DNA from: Candidatus Chloroploca sp. Khr17
GTDB taxonomy: Bacteria; Chloroflexota; Chloroflexia; Chloroflexales; Chloroflexaceae
Assembly: GCF_004138165.1 (NCBI RefSeq)
Contig: NZ_RYFF01000027.1
Span: 19,820-83,819 of the forward strand
Length of the DNA stretch: 64,000 nucleotides
Direction: 5' to 3'
Shown here: positions 52,348-60,806 of the stretch, one piece after another
Position numbering within the stretch: position 1 is the stretch's first letter
How the letters are laid out: each line of letters starts with the position of its first letter
Position numbers and translations under genes: made by a program
Notes under the pieces: model-generated
Database searches by the model: none
Seen by the model: the letters and a program-made list of their open reading frames with translations, nothing else
Told to the model about the DNA's origin: nothing

Positions 52348-52980
52348 TTGAACTACTTGCATCGTTATATTCAGCAGATTATGTACACGCTCGATCAGTT
52401 GCCTCAGCTGCCCCTACGGCGCATTGCTGATGCACTCTGGGCGACGTACGAACGCGATGGTACCATTATTGTCTGTGGCAATGGCGGCAGCGCTTCAACT
52501 GCGTCACACTTTGCCTGTGACCTGACCAAGTGGACAATCCGCGACGGCGCACGCCGCGTACGCTCGCTCGCGCTTACCGACAATATGGCCCTCTTGACCG
52601 CCTGGTCAAATGACCAGGGCTATGCCGATGTCTTTGTCGAGCAACTGCGCAGCCTCTACCGGCCTGGCGATCTTGTCTTTGCTATTTCGGGCAGCGGCAA
52701 GTCACCCAATGTGCTGCGTGCGATCCAATGGGCCAACGAGATGGGTGCATCAACCATCGGGCTCACCGGTTTTGATGGCGGGTTGCTCGACCACCTCGCG
52801 CAGACCACGCTGCACGTTGATAATCAGATGATGCCCCAGGTTGAAGATATTCATAGCACGGTGTGCCACGCGCTCGCCGTCAACCTCGGCTATCAGATCG
52901 AAGACATGCTGGCCCATACCCTCGAAGTGGCCCCCGCAGGGGTCTTGCTCGAGCGCGTCGTCGGCGGAGGAAGCTTATGA
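52348..52980 (+). CDS. SIS-domain phosphosugar isomerase, GmhA-like
   Basis: A TTG start at 52348 (after GAGAGAGAG) gives a 210-aa protein beginning LNYLHRYIQQ, as in homologues; no ATG fits better upstream. The SIS motifs are VCGNGGSASTASHFACDL and FAISGSGKSPNVLRAI, with the conserved PQVEDIHSTVCHAL near the end. These match sedoheptulose-7-phosphate isomerase (GmhA) and related aldose-ketose isomerases, suggesting a heptose or similar sugar. It overlaps the aminotransferase by 4 bp. Confidence 0.88.
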   Translation: MNYLHRYIQQIMYTLDQLPQLPLRRIADALWATYERDGTIIVCGNGGSASTASHFACDLTKWTIRDGARRVRSLALTDNMALLTAWSNDQGYADVFVEQLRSLYRPGDLVFAISGSGKSPNVLRAIQWANEMGASTIGLTGFDGGLLDHLAQTTLHVDNQMMPQVEDIHSTVCHALAVNLGYQIEDMLAHTLEVAPAGVLLERVVGGGSL

Positions 52981-54077
52981 TCCCGATCTCTCGCCCACTC
53001 CTTGGCCCCGAAGAAGAAGCCGCTGTGCTTGCTGTGTTACGCTCAGGGAAACTCGCCCAGGGGGAAGAAGTGGAACGGCTCGAACAAGGCTTCGCTGAGT
53101 TGTGCGGGGTGCGCCACGCGGTCGCTGTGACCAGTGGCACAACCGCCCTCTTTCTCGCCCTGCTCGCGCACGAGATCGGCCCCGACGATGAGGTCATCAC
53201 CACGCCGTTTAGCTTTGTCGCAACGGCCAATAGCATCTTGATGACCGGCGCTCGCCCCGTTTTTGTTGATATCGATGAGGATTGTTTCAATCTCAATGTC
53301 CGCCAGATCGAGGCTGCGATTACGCCCCGTACTCGCGCCATTATGCCCGTCCATCTCTATGGGCATCCCGCCGAGATGGACGCGATTATGGTCATCGCGC
53401 GCCGCAATGGCCTCGCGGTGATTGAAGATGCCGCTCAGGCCGTCGGCGCTCGCTATCGCGGGCGCCCAACCGGTAATTTTAGTACGGCATGTTTCTCGCT
53501 CTATGCCACCAAGAATATTACCAGTGGCGAAGGTGGCATGATTACGACCGATGACGATGCTATCGCTGAAAAGCTTCGCCTCCTCCGTAATCACGGCAGC
53601 CGTGTCCGCTATTACCACGAGTGCCTTGGCTACAATTGCCGTATGACCGATCTCCACGCTGCGATCGGACGGGTGCAGCTTGGCAAGTGTGAGGCTTTTA
53701 ACGCCCAGCGGATCGCCAATGCCCAGGTGCTCAACCAGATGATCGCGCATCCCCAGGTGATCAAGCCCCAGGTGCGTCCGGGCATTCACCACGTCTTCCA
53801 TCAGTATACCGTCCGCATCCTTGGTGACCGCGATGCCGCTGCACAACAACTCGCCGCAGCTGGCGTCGGCACAGCGATTTTCTATCCGCTCACCATTCCG
53901 AATCAACCTGTCTATCGCGAGCTCGGCTATCAGGCTACCACACCCGTTGCCGACCGCGTTAGTAGCGAAATCCTGGCCCTACCGGTGCATCCCGGCCTGA
54001 CACCTGATGAGGTTCATCAGATTGCGCGGGCGGTCAATGCCTTGCAGATTGAAGCCCCCTTCGTCCAGGCTGTCTGA
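52977..54077 (+). CDS. DegT/DnrJ/EryC1/StrS sugar aminotransferase
   Basis: The start ATG at 52977 overlaps the preceding stop (ATGA). The 366-aa fold-type I PLP enzyme has AVTSGTTALFLALLAHEIG, a PLP aspartate in AVIEDAAQAVGARYRG and the Schiff-base lysine in SLYATKNITSGEGGMI. It aminates a keto sugar nucleotide. With the Gfo/Idh dehydrogenase downstream it could make an amino or diamino sugar. Confidence 0.93.
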   Translation: MIPISRPLLGPEEEAAVLAVLRSGKLAQGEEVERLEQGFAELCGVRHAVAVTSGTTALFLALLAHEIGPDDEVITTPFSFVATANSILMTGARPVFVDIDEDCFNLNVRQIEAAITPRTRAIMPVHLYGHPAEMDAIMVIARRNGLAVIEDAAQAVGARYRGRPTGNFSTACFSLYATKNITSGEGGMITTDDDAIAEKLRLLRNHGSRVRYYHECLGYNCRMTDLHAAIGRVQLGKCEAFNAQRIANAQVLNQMIAHPQVIKPQVRPGIHHVFHQYTVRILGDRDAAAQQLAAAGVGTAIFYPLTIPNQPVYRELGYQATTPVADRVSSEILALPVHPGLTPDEVHQIARAVNALQIEAPFVQAV

Positions 54078-54114
54078 GGATTGGGTATGCCCATTTATGT
54101 AGGGAGATGCGCTC

Positions 54115-55464
54115 ATGGTTGATGTGATTGGCGGCGGTATTCTTGGCTTGACCCTGGCCTACGAGTTGCTCAAGCAAGGTCAGTCTGTACGCGTCTGGGA
54201 ACGCTCGGCAACCCTCGGTGGGTTGATGGGGCGCACCTCGTTTCCAGAACTCGATAATATGAGTTGTGATCGTTATTATCATGCGATTTTGAATAGCGAT
54301 CGTACGCTGATGGGGCTGATGGAAGAACTGAAGCTGCGTGATCGCCTGCAGATGGTTTCGACCAAAATGGGCTTTTATCACGATGGCCGCTCGTACCCGA
54401 TGACGACGCCTCTCGAATTCCTGCGCTTTCCGCCACTTACGTTTGTGGATCGGGCCCGCCTCGCCTATACCATTCTTGCCTGTCGCCAGGTCAAAGATTG
54501 GCGCCAGCTCGAGCAGATGCCCGTCGCTGACTGGCTGACCGGGCTCAGCGGCGAACGTACCGTGCGCCATATCTGGGAGCCTTTGCTACGGGCCAAGTTT
54601 GATGGCGATTTTTCGCAGGTGCCAGCGACCTATATCTGGTCACGCCTCGTGCGCACAACTGATACCCGCAGCAAGGGCAAGGAGTTGATGTGCTATCTGC
54701 CCAACGGGTACCAGGAACTGGTCGATGCCCTCGCCAACGCTGTCCGCACCCGTGGGGGTACCATTACGACTGGCGCGACCGTTGACCAGATCCGCGTTGT
54801 CGGCGACCGCGTCGTTGGCCTGTCGGTCAATGGGCAGGAGCTGAGTAGTGACAAAACCGTTATTACGATGCAGACGCCGATCGCCCGCCGCCTCTTGCCA
54901 CCTGAAGCAGCCAACGTCTCGGCCCGCTGGGGCCAACTCGAGGGCTACCTCGGCATTGTCTGTATGCTGCTCGTGATGCGGCGCTCGCTCACGCCCTACT
55001 ATACCCTCAATATTACTGACCAGCGCATCCCCTTCACCGGTGTGATCGAAACAACCAACTTGATCGATCCTCGCGATGCCGGCGGCTACCATCTGGTCTA
55101 TCTGCCGAAATATGTCGCCCCCGGTAGTCCCTATGCCCGTATGGGTGATGACGAGTTGCAGACAACCTTCCTTGGCTACCTGCGCCAGATGTTCCCTGAC
55201 TTGCGCGATGATGATATCGCCGCCATCCGTATCGGGCGCGAGCGCTATGTCGAGCCCCTTCACCCTATCGGCGCAACCGATCTCATCCCACCTGTCGCCA
55301 GTTCCATTGCCGGGCTCTATCTCGCCAATACGGGGCAGATCTATCCGCAATTGACCAACGGCGAATCGGTGTGTGCCTTTGCCCGTGGCGTCGCCGCCCG
55401 CGTCGCCGGCCAGCAGATCAACGCATCGACCGTCGGCGCAATCGCCCTGACGGCGGCATCCTAA
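54115..55464 (+). CDS. FAD-dependent oxidoreductase, protoporphyrinogen-oxidase-like fold
   Basis: The 449-aa product opens with VDVIGGGILGLTLAYELLKQ and the acidic VWERSATLGGLMGR, typical of FAD amine-oxidase-type proteins. It also has SCDRYYHAILNSDRTLMGL and a C-terminal FAD box (GLYLANTGQIYPQLTNGES). Members in glycan clusters are often mis-named protoporphyrinogen oxidase or UDP-galactopyranose mutase. The true reaction is unknown, but its position points to a lipid-linked sugar or polyprenol substrate. Confidence 0.85.
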   Translation: MVDVIGGGILGLTLAYELLKQGQSVRVWERSATLGGLMGRTSFPELDNMSCDRYYHAILNSDRTLMGLMEELKLRDRLQMVSTKMGFYHDGRSYPMTTPLEFLRFPPLTFVDRARLAYTILACRQVKDWRQLEQMPVADWLTGLSGERTVRHIWEPLLRAKFDGDFSQVPATYIWSRLVRTTDTRSKGKELMCYLPNGYQELVDALANAVRTRGGTITTGATVDQIRVVGDRVVGLSVNGQELSSDKTVITMQTPIARRLLPPEAANVSARWGQLEGYLGIVCMLLVMRRSLTPYYTLNITDQRIPFTGVIETTNLIDPRDAGGYHLVYLPKYVAPGSPYARMGDDELQTTFLGYLRQMFPDLRDDDIAAIRIGRERYVEPLHPIGATDLIPPVASSIAGLYLANTGQIYPQLTNGESVCAFARGVAARVAGQQINASTVGAIALTAAS

Positions 55465-55564
55465 CTCAGGCAAGTCGTTCACACACTGCCTAGCCCGCGA
55501 AGTCAAGCTTCGCAAACAAGAGTCGATGGTTGAAGGAATAATGCAGCAAAGCAAAGAGGTTTCT

Positions 55565-57040
55565 ATGAGCAGCCCGACCATTGACCGCGTCGCACGAAAA
55601 GGCCTTCAGAACGATCCCCGTATCTCGGGTGACCGTTGGCCGGTGATGCTCACGATCCTGGCCATTGGCGATATGCTTGCGGTGATCGCAGCCTTTATGC
55701 TGGCTTATCTGCTGCGCTTTTATACCAACTGGCCGATCTTCAACGAAGGCTCGAATGAGCCCCATTTTTACGCAACCTTGATGGTCGCCCTCGTGCCATC
55801 GTGGATTGCCCTCTTTGCGCTCTATGGCCTCTACAAGCCGCACTATCTCGGTGGGGGCACCCAGGAGTACACCAAAGTCTTTAATGCCTGTACGCTCGGG
55901 ATGGTGCTGGTGATCATTCTCACGTTCCTCGTCCCCGATGTCGTGGTCGCCCGCGCCTGGCTCTTGCTCGCCTGGCTTGCGTCAGTCAGTTTCACGATCC
56001 TCTGGCGCTTCAGTGCCCGCCGTGGCATATACCGGATGCGGCACCAGGGCTGGCTCACCGAGCGTGTCGTTGTGCTCGGGGCCAACGCCGAGGGCCGCGC
56101 CGTGGCAACGCAACTCAAGGCCGCGCCCATCGCAGGCTCCCATATCGTGGGCTTTGTCGACGATGAACTGGATGTCGGTACCGAAGTCTTGCCTGATGTC
56201 TATGTCCTCGGTAGTAGTACGACGTTCCAACAGGTTGTCCTCCAGCATCGCGCCGATGCGGTCATTATCGCTGATACCAATCTGGTGCGCGAACGCATGT
56301 CCCTCGTCCAGGGGGCAATCGAAACCCTCAGTCAACTGAATGTGCATCTCTCACCAGGGCTTTTTGATCTCCTTACTATTGGGGTCCAGGTGCGCGAGCA
56401 GGCGAATGTGCCCCTGCTTACGCTCAACAAGACCCGCATTACGGGCCTGCACGCCTTCAGCAAGGCGATCCTCGATCGCGGCGGTGCCCTGGCCGCCTTG
56501 ATCATCTTTAGTCCACTGCTGCTGCTCATTGCCCTGCTCGTTCGGCTCGATAGCCCAGGCCCGCTTATTCATCGCCGCCGCGTGATGGGCGCAGGCAACC
56601 GTAGCTTCGATGCCTTCAAGTTCCGCAGCATGTACGTTGATGGCAATACCCGTCTGACCCCTGAACAAAAGCAGGAATTGGCGACCAGTGGCAAGCTCAA
56701 AGAAGATCCACGCGTAACCCGCCTTGGTCATTTTTTGCGCCGCACCAGCCTCGATGAATTGCCCCAACTCGTCAATGTCTTGCTTGGTCAGATGAGCCTG
56801 GTTGGTCCCCGCATGATCACCCAGGACGAACTGCACCACTTCGGACGCTGGCAGCACAATCTTTTGATGGTGCGCCCCGGGCTCACCGGTCTCTGGCAGA
56901 TCAGTGGCCGCAGCAATCTTGGCTACGAAGACCGCGTTCGTCTTGATATGCACTATATCCGCAATTACTCGATCTGGCTCGATCTCTACATTGTTTTCCG
57001 TACAATCCCGATTGTCCTCAACGGACACGGTGCTTACTAA
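55565..57040 (+). CDS. polyprenyl-phosphate hexose-1-phosphate transferase (WbaP/EpsL type)
   Basis: The ATG at 55565 follows AGAGGT. The 491-aa product has four to five N-terminal transmembrane helices and a CoA-binding-like Rossmann region (ERVVVLGANAEGRAVATQLK). It ends in the bacterial sugar transferase domain with SPLLLLIALLVRLDSPGPLI, FKFRSMYVDG, LRRTSLDELPQLVNVLLGQM and LTGLWQISGRSNLGYEDRVR. It starts glycan assembly by attaching a sugar phosphate to undecaprenyl phosphate. Confidence 0.94.
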   Translation: MSSPTIDRVARKGLQNDPRISGDRWPVMLTILAIGDMLAVIAAFMLAYLLRFYTNWPIFNEGSNEPHFYATLMVALVPSWIALFALYGLYKPHYLGGGTQEYTKVFNACTLGMVLVIILTFLVPDVVVARAWLLLAWLASVSFTILWRFSARRGIYRMRHQGWLTERVVVLGANAEGRAVATQLKAAPIAGSHIVGFVDDELDVGTEVLPDVYVLGSSTTFQQVVLQHRADAVIIADTNLVRERMSLVQGAIETLSQLNVHLSPGLFDLLTIGVQVREQANVPLLTLNKTRITGLHAFSKAILDRGGALAALIIFSPLLLLIALLVRLDSPGPLIHRRRVMGAGNRSFDAFKFRSMYVDGNTRLTPEQKQELATSGKLKEDPRVTRLGHFLRRTSLDELPQLVNVLLGQMSLVGPRMITQDELHHFGRWQHNLLMVRPGLTGLWQISGRSNLGYEDRVRLDMHYIRNYSIWLDLYIVFRTIPIVLNGHGAY

Positions 57041-57051
57041 AGGAGGGTGGG

Positions 57052-58077
57052 ATGACGAGACGACTGCGCGCTGGGGTGATCGGTGTGGGAAGTATGGGGC
57101 GCAATCATGCCCGCGCCTACGCAGGCATGGAAGAAGTTGACCTCGTAGCCGTGTGCGATACCAGCACCGAAATCGTAAGTAAGGTTGCCCACACCTATCG
57201 ATGTGCCGCCTATACCGATTTCCGGTTGATGCTTGCACAGATGGATCTCGACCTCGTTTCCATTGTTGTCCCGACCAAGCACCACTATCGCGTTGCCGCT
57301 GAGGTGATTGATTATGGTGTGTCCGTCTTGATCGAAAAACCAATCGCTGCCACGGTCGAAGAGGGCTATGCCCTCGTTGACGCCGCCCGCCGCCGCGGTG
57401 TCACCCTCACCGTCGGCCATATCGAGCGCTTCAACCCTGCGATCATCTCCCTCAAAGAACAAATTGATGACCACGAAATTGGCAATGTCTTCCAGATCTC
57501 GGCCCGCCGGGTCGGCCCCTTTCCCGCCCGCATTGAAGATGTTGGCGTCGTGATTGACTTGGCAACCCACGAGGTCGATATTCTCAACTATCTCATCGGA
57601 TCACCAATTGTGCGTATGCACGTCGAACTCCATCGCCATGTCCATCAGACGCACGAGGATATGCTGTCCGCCGTGCTGCGTTTTGAAAATGGGGTGGTCG
57701 GGATGCTCGATATTAATTGGTTGACCCCGACCAAGATCCGTGAATTGAGTGTGGTGGGTGAACGAGGGATGTTTGTCGCGAATTATCTGACCCAGGATCT
57801 CACCTTCTACGAGAATGACTCCTGTCAGGGCAAGGCCTGGCCCGAACTGGCGCTGATCGGCGTCAGCGAAGGCCGTAGCATTCGCCAAAAGGTGCAGCGC
57901 CGCGAGCCGCTCGTTGAAGAACTTCGCAGCTTCTGCGAAGCCGTGCGCACCGGTAATCCGCCCGTCGTTAGCGGCGAAGCCGGTATTGCCGCCCTCGCCA
58001 TCGCCAACCAGATCATCGCCGCAGGCAATGCCGAACGCAATCAGCCTGGCCTGCTCGAACGTGCCGTAGGCATGTAA
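57052..58077 (+). CDS. Gfo/Idh/MocA-family sugar dehydrogenase
   Basis: The 341-aa product (AAAGGAGGG upstream) has the Rossmann start AGVIGVGSMGRNHARAYAGM, the EKP box IEKPIAATVEEGYAL and GHIERFNP, as in UDP-N-acetylglucosamine or glucosamine 3-dehydrogenases. The conserved H-x-x-D is in ATHEVDILNYLIG. It probably oxidises the sugar nucleotide used by the DegT aminotransferase. It is the last gene before the terminator. Confidence 0.92.
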   Translation: MTRRLRAGVIGVGSMGRNHARAYAGMEEVDLVAVCDTSTEIVSKVAHTYRCAAYTDFRLMLAQMDLDLVSIVVPTKHHYRVAAEVIDYGVSVLIEKPIAATVEEGYALVDAARRRGVTLTVGHIERFNPAIISLKEQIDDHEIGNVFQISARRVGPFPARIEDVGVVIDLATHEVDILNYLIGSPIVRMHVELHRHVHQTHEDMLSAVLRFENGVVGMLDINWLTPTKIRELSVVGERGMFVANYLTQDLTFYENDSCQGKAWPELALIGVSEGRSIRQKVQRREPLVEELRSFCEAVRTGNPPVVSGEAGIAALAIANQIIAAGNAERNQPGLLERAVGM

Positions 58078-58078
58078 A

Positions 58079-58114
58079 AAACGGGCGCACGCGGTCAACC
58101 GCGTGCGCCCGTTT
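58079..58114 (+). terminator. rho-independent terminator ending the glycan cluster
   Basis: AAACGGGCGCACGCGG, TCAA and the exact inverse CCGCGTGCGCCCGTTT, followed by CTTTC: a 16-bp GC stem with A and T flanks. It probably also serves the convergent regulator gene. Confidence 0.92.
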
Positions 58115-58137
58115 CTTTCGCTCAAAACGTGTTTGTG

Positions 58138-58827
58138 CTATGGATGATAACTGTACCCAAGATCCCGCACCCGCACAATGTGCTTGGGCTTCACAGGATT
58201 GGGTTCGATCTTGCGACGCAATCGCCCGATGTAGACCGGCACAAGATTGCTCTCGGTGATGTCTTCCATCCCCCAGATCTTCTGGAGCAACTGGCGTGAA
58301 CTCAAGACACAACGGGCATTCTGCACAAGATAATAGAGCAGTTGAAATTCTCGCTCGGTCAGCAACTCTTCGCGATTGTCGCCAATCACGACCCGGCGCT
58401 GTACGGGATCAAGCCGCAACTGGCCGACCGAGATTGGCTGGTAGGTTGAAAAGAGCCGGATGCTTTCATCACCATAGCGGCGCATCACTGCTTCAATCCG
58501 CGCTAATAACTCGTGTGGATTATATGGCGTGGGCAAGACATCGTCCGCGCCCATCTTCAATGCCATCACTCGTTCGGCAACGGGGCAGTTTTCAGCTGTG
58601 TAAATGATCGGGATGTGATATTGTGAACGCAATTTCTGGCAAAGACTCGCACCCCCAATATCGGGGCAATGCTCATCAAGTAGAATCAAATCAATGCTGC
58701 CACGATCAAGAATGTGTTCGGCCTGATATGCGTTGGCCGCATGCTCGACACTGTACCCTACTTCCTCTAGCAAGAAGCGGGTCATTTTTGCCTGCATCAA
58801 CTCACCACTGGCAATTAAAATACGCAC
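58138..58827 (-). CDS. OmpR-type response regulator with degenerate receiver
   Basis: The GTG at 58827 (GGGGGA upstream, VRILIASGEL) is preferred; an ATG at 58863 would add 12 atypical residues. The 229-aa product has a receiver-like domain with the phospho-acceptor position in LILLDEHCPDIGG. The acidic pair at the N-terminus is replaced (IASGE), and the conserved lysine is a threonine (VLPTPYNPHEL). The C-terminal winged helix is normal (LTEREFQLLYYLVQNARCVL, VYIGRLRRKIEP). It may act without phosphorylation. No kinase gene is adjacent. Confidence 0.88.
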   Translation of the reverse strand: MRILIASGELMQAKMTRFLLEEVGYSVEHAANAYQAEHILDRGSIDLILLDEHCPDIGGASLCQKLRSQYHIPIIYTAENCPVAERVMALKMGADDVLPTPYNPHELLARIEAVMRRYGDESIRLFSTYQPISVGQLRLDPVQRRVVIGDNREELLTEREFQLLYYLVQNARCVLSSRQLLQKIWGMEDITESNLVPVYIGRLRRKIEPNPVKPKHIVRVRDLGYSYHP

Positions 58828-59552
58828 GGTTGTCCCCCTGAATCTGCCTCTATAATCAGACACTTAACAGCTCTCGGTGAACTTGCGTCAGATCAGATTG
58901 CTCGCTATGATGACAGCAAGGCTGTGCCTAGATGTGACGTTCTGCCTCGAAACTACGTCCCGTAGCACTTGCGCTCGGATAAAATCTCTCGACTTGGCTT
59001 GATATCCTGTACGTAGTATGGTATATCTCTGCACTAGACATGTCAACCCTTTGGAAAAGTTAAAACTCTTCTGAAGGGGTAGGCAAGGGGGGCAAGATAA
59101 ATGTCTTTTCATTCGTAGTTAAATATATTTAACGAGTTAGCCTGCACTCCTGCTGGCCTGCCAGTCACCACGTTTTCGCATCAGAACGCGCTAAAACGCT
59201 CTATTCTTCAAGCAAGACCTTCAGGCTATGCTTAAAATAGCGTTGTGATTGTATCCTTGGATGTATGCTCAGCCAAGCCTGAAACAACCCGAACGAATGA
59301 TCTTTCGGTCAAGATAACAATTTACTCATACCTCCGGATTGCCTCTTTACTTTTGCTCGACACAAGCCAGAGTTTGAGGCTGCGCCCCATGCGCAAGCAA
59401 GGCAAGCACACGCTAACATCGCTCTAATGTCCCACCGATACTCATCTAACACTCGTAGCCTATAGTAAGCACAACAAACTTATCTATCGTCCTTGCCCAA
59501 CTGGATAAGCGAACAAACAAAAGATAATAAAACAATGCGAAGGAGGTTACCT
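58828..59552. other. AT-rich intergenic region upstream of hsp20
   Basis: This 725-bp non-coding stretch is markedly AT-richer than the neighbouring genes. It lies between two divergent genes and should hold both promoters. I looked for a CIRCE element (TTAGCACTC-N9-GAGTGCTAA) and found only an isolated TAACACTC near 59447. No gene is convincing. Confidence 0.5.
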
Positions 59553-60002
59553 ATGGCTACGTTGACTCGGTGGGATCCTGTGCAAGAGGCTGTGACCCTG
59601 CGTGAGGCGATGAACCGCCTGTTTGAAGAGAGTGTTGTGCCCGGGGTAGTTGCCCGTGCTGGCAATGGCGGCACCTTCGTGATGCACCTGGATCTGAGTG
59701 AGACGGCCGATGCCTATTTCGTCGAGGCCGCTGTGCCTGGGATGAAGGCTGAGGATCTCGCGATTACCTTCGAGAATGGCGTGTTAAGCTTGAGTGGTGA
59801 GATCAAGCAGAGCGAAGCGAGCAAAGAGCGCAATTACCATCGCATCGAGCGTCGCTATGGCCGTTTTACCCGCAGCATTACCCTGCCAACAACCGTACGC
59901 GGCGATCATATCACCGCTAACCTCGAGAACGGTGTGCTCCACCTCAACATCCCCAAGGCCGAAGAGGTCAAGCCACGCCGCATTAGCATCAGCGTCAACT
60001 AG
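59553..60002 (+). CDS. small heat shock protein Hsp20
   Basis: The ATG at 59553 follows AAGGAGGT. The 149-aa product has an alpha-crystallin domain (about 45 to 140): FVEAAVPGMKAEDLAITFEN, GRFTRSITLPTTVRGDHITA, and the conserved A-x-L-E-N-G-V-L motif in ANLENGVLHLNIPKAEE. The C-terminus has the family IxI motif as ISI. It is an ATP-independent holdase, single gene. Confidence 0.95.
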   Translation: MATLTRWDPVQEAVTLREAMNRLFEESVVPGVVARAGNGGTFVMHLDLSETADAYFVEAAVPGMKAEDLAITFENGVLSLSGEIKQSEASKERNYHRIERRYGRFTRSITLPTTVRGDHITANLENGVLHLNIPKAEEVKPRRISISVN

Positions 60003-60404
60003 GCAACAAGCACAAGCCAACGGGTGTAGGGCCGCAAGGCTCCTACACCTCAAAGGGTTTCACCTGCTCTGAGCATGGCTGCCTGATGAAGTACGGGCAC
60101 CCCTCGCGGGTGCCCCTATCAGGCCCGGCGGCACCCGCCAACAATGGGGCACCCGCCAGGGGTGCCCCTCCAGGGCCCGGCCCGGCGTACGGGCACCCCT
60201 CGCGGGCACCCCGCCCGGCCCGACGTACGGGCACCCCTCCAGGCCCGGCGTACGGGCACCCCTCGCGGGTGCCCTGGCGGGGTGCATACACGGAAGATGC
60301 AATTGCCCTAAGCGAGGGGCGAGCCTTGCTCGCCCCTCGCTTGTGCCATCCCTCCCTACATGCGGTATCATAAGGACAGTCGCGTGTATCACCCGGAGAA
60401 CCCT
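60003..60404. repeat. cluster of GC-rich hairpin repeats
   Basis: 60091..60285 contains four copies of TACGGGCACCCCTC (60092, 60189, 60227, 60251), each able to pair with nearby GGGTGCCC, interspersed with CCAGGCCCGGC pieces. AAGCGAGGGGCGAG and its inverse (60310..60342) form a separate 14-bp perfect hairpin. ACGGAAGATGCAATTGCCCT (60290) matches 25146..25165 at 18 of 20 positions. No gene. Confidence 0.75.
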
Positions 60405-60761
60405 ATGAATCCACAGCAACAAGAGGCTTTGCTCTATCTACGCCGTTTGCTCGAAACACCCGAGAGTGACCCCGCCGAGATCGCTGGTAGCTACGTGACC
60501 GTAATTAGTGAACAGTTACTCGAGTTTGCGGCCCAATCGTACAAGCGTGATGGCATCGGGGTCATCGAGATTGACCTGCGTGGCATTGATCTCCGCACCG
60601 CCACCGGCACCGCCCCCATCGCCTACTATCCCGCCGATGCGGGCTCAGATGAGTGGCCCCCCAATCTCGAAGCAATTCTCAATGACTACGATCCCGCCCG
60701 CGAAGCGGTGGTTCTGCTCTTCCAGGATCGAGCCATACCTCAAATCTTTGTCCTTGGCTAG
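60405..60761 (+). CDS. small conserved-looking protein, unknown function
   Basis: The 118-aa product from ATG 60405 (CGGAGA upstream) has a helical N-terminal half (NPQQQEALLYLRRLLETPES) and a beta-rich C-terminal half (GIGVIEIDLRGIDLRTATGT and VVLLFQDRAIPQIFVLG). It ends shortly before the convergent E1-alpha gene. No family recognised. Confidence 0.65.
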   Translation: MNPQQQEALLYLRRLLETPESDPAEIAGSYVTVISEQLLEFAAQSYKRDGIGVIEIDLRGIDLRTATGTAPIAYYPADAGSDEWPPNLEAILNDYDPAREAVVLLFQDRAIPQIFVLG

Positions 60762-60806
60762 GCTTCATGATGCCTAGGAAGGCGATGCATCAGACGCAAA
60801 GCCTTC

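Noticed and set aside
59440..59465. Possible CIRCE (HrcA) element before hsp20
   Set aside because: Only one loose half site (TAACACTC) is present, without the inverse half at the required spacing.
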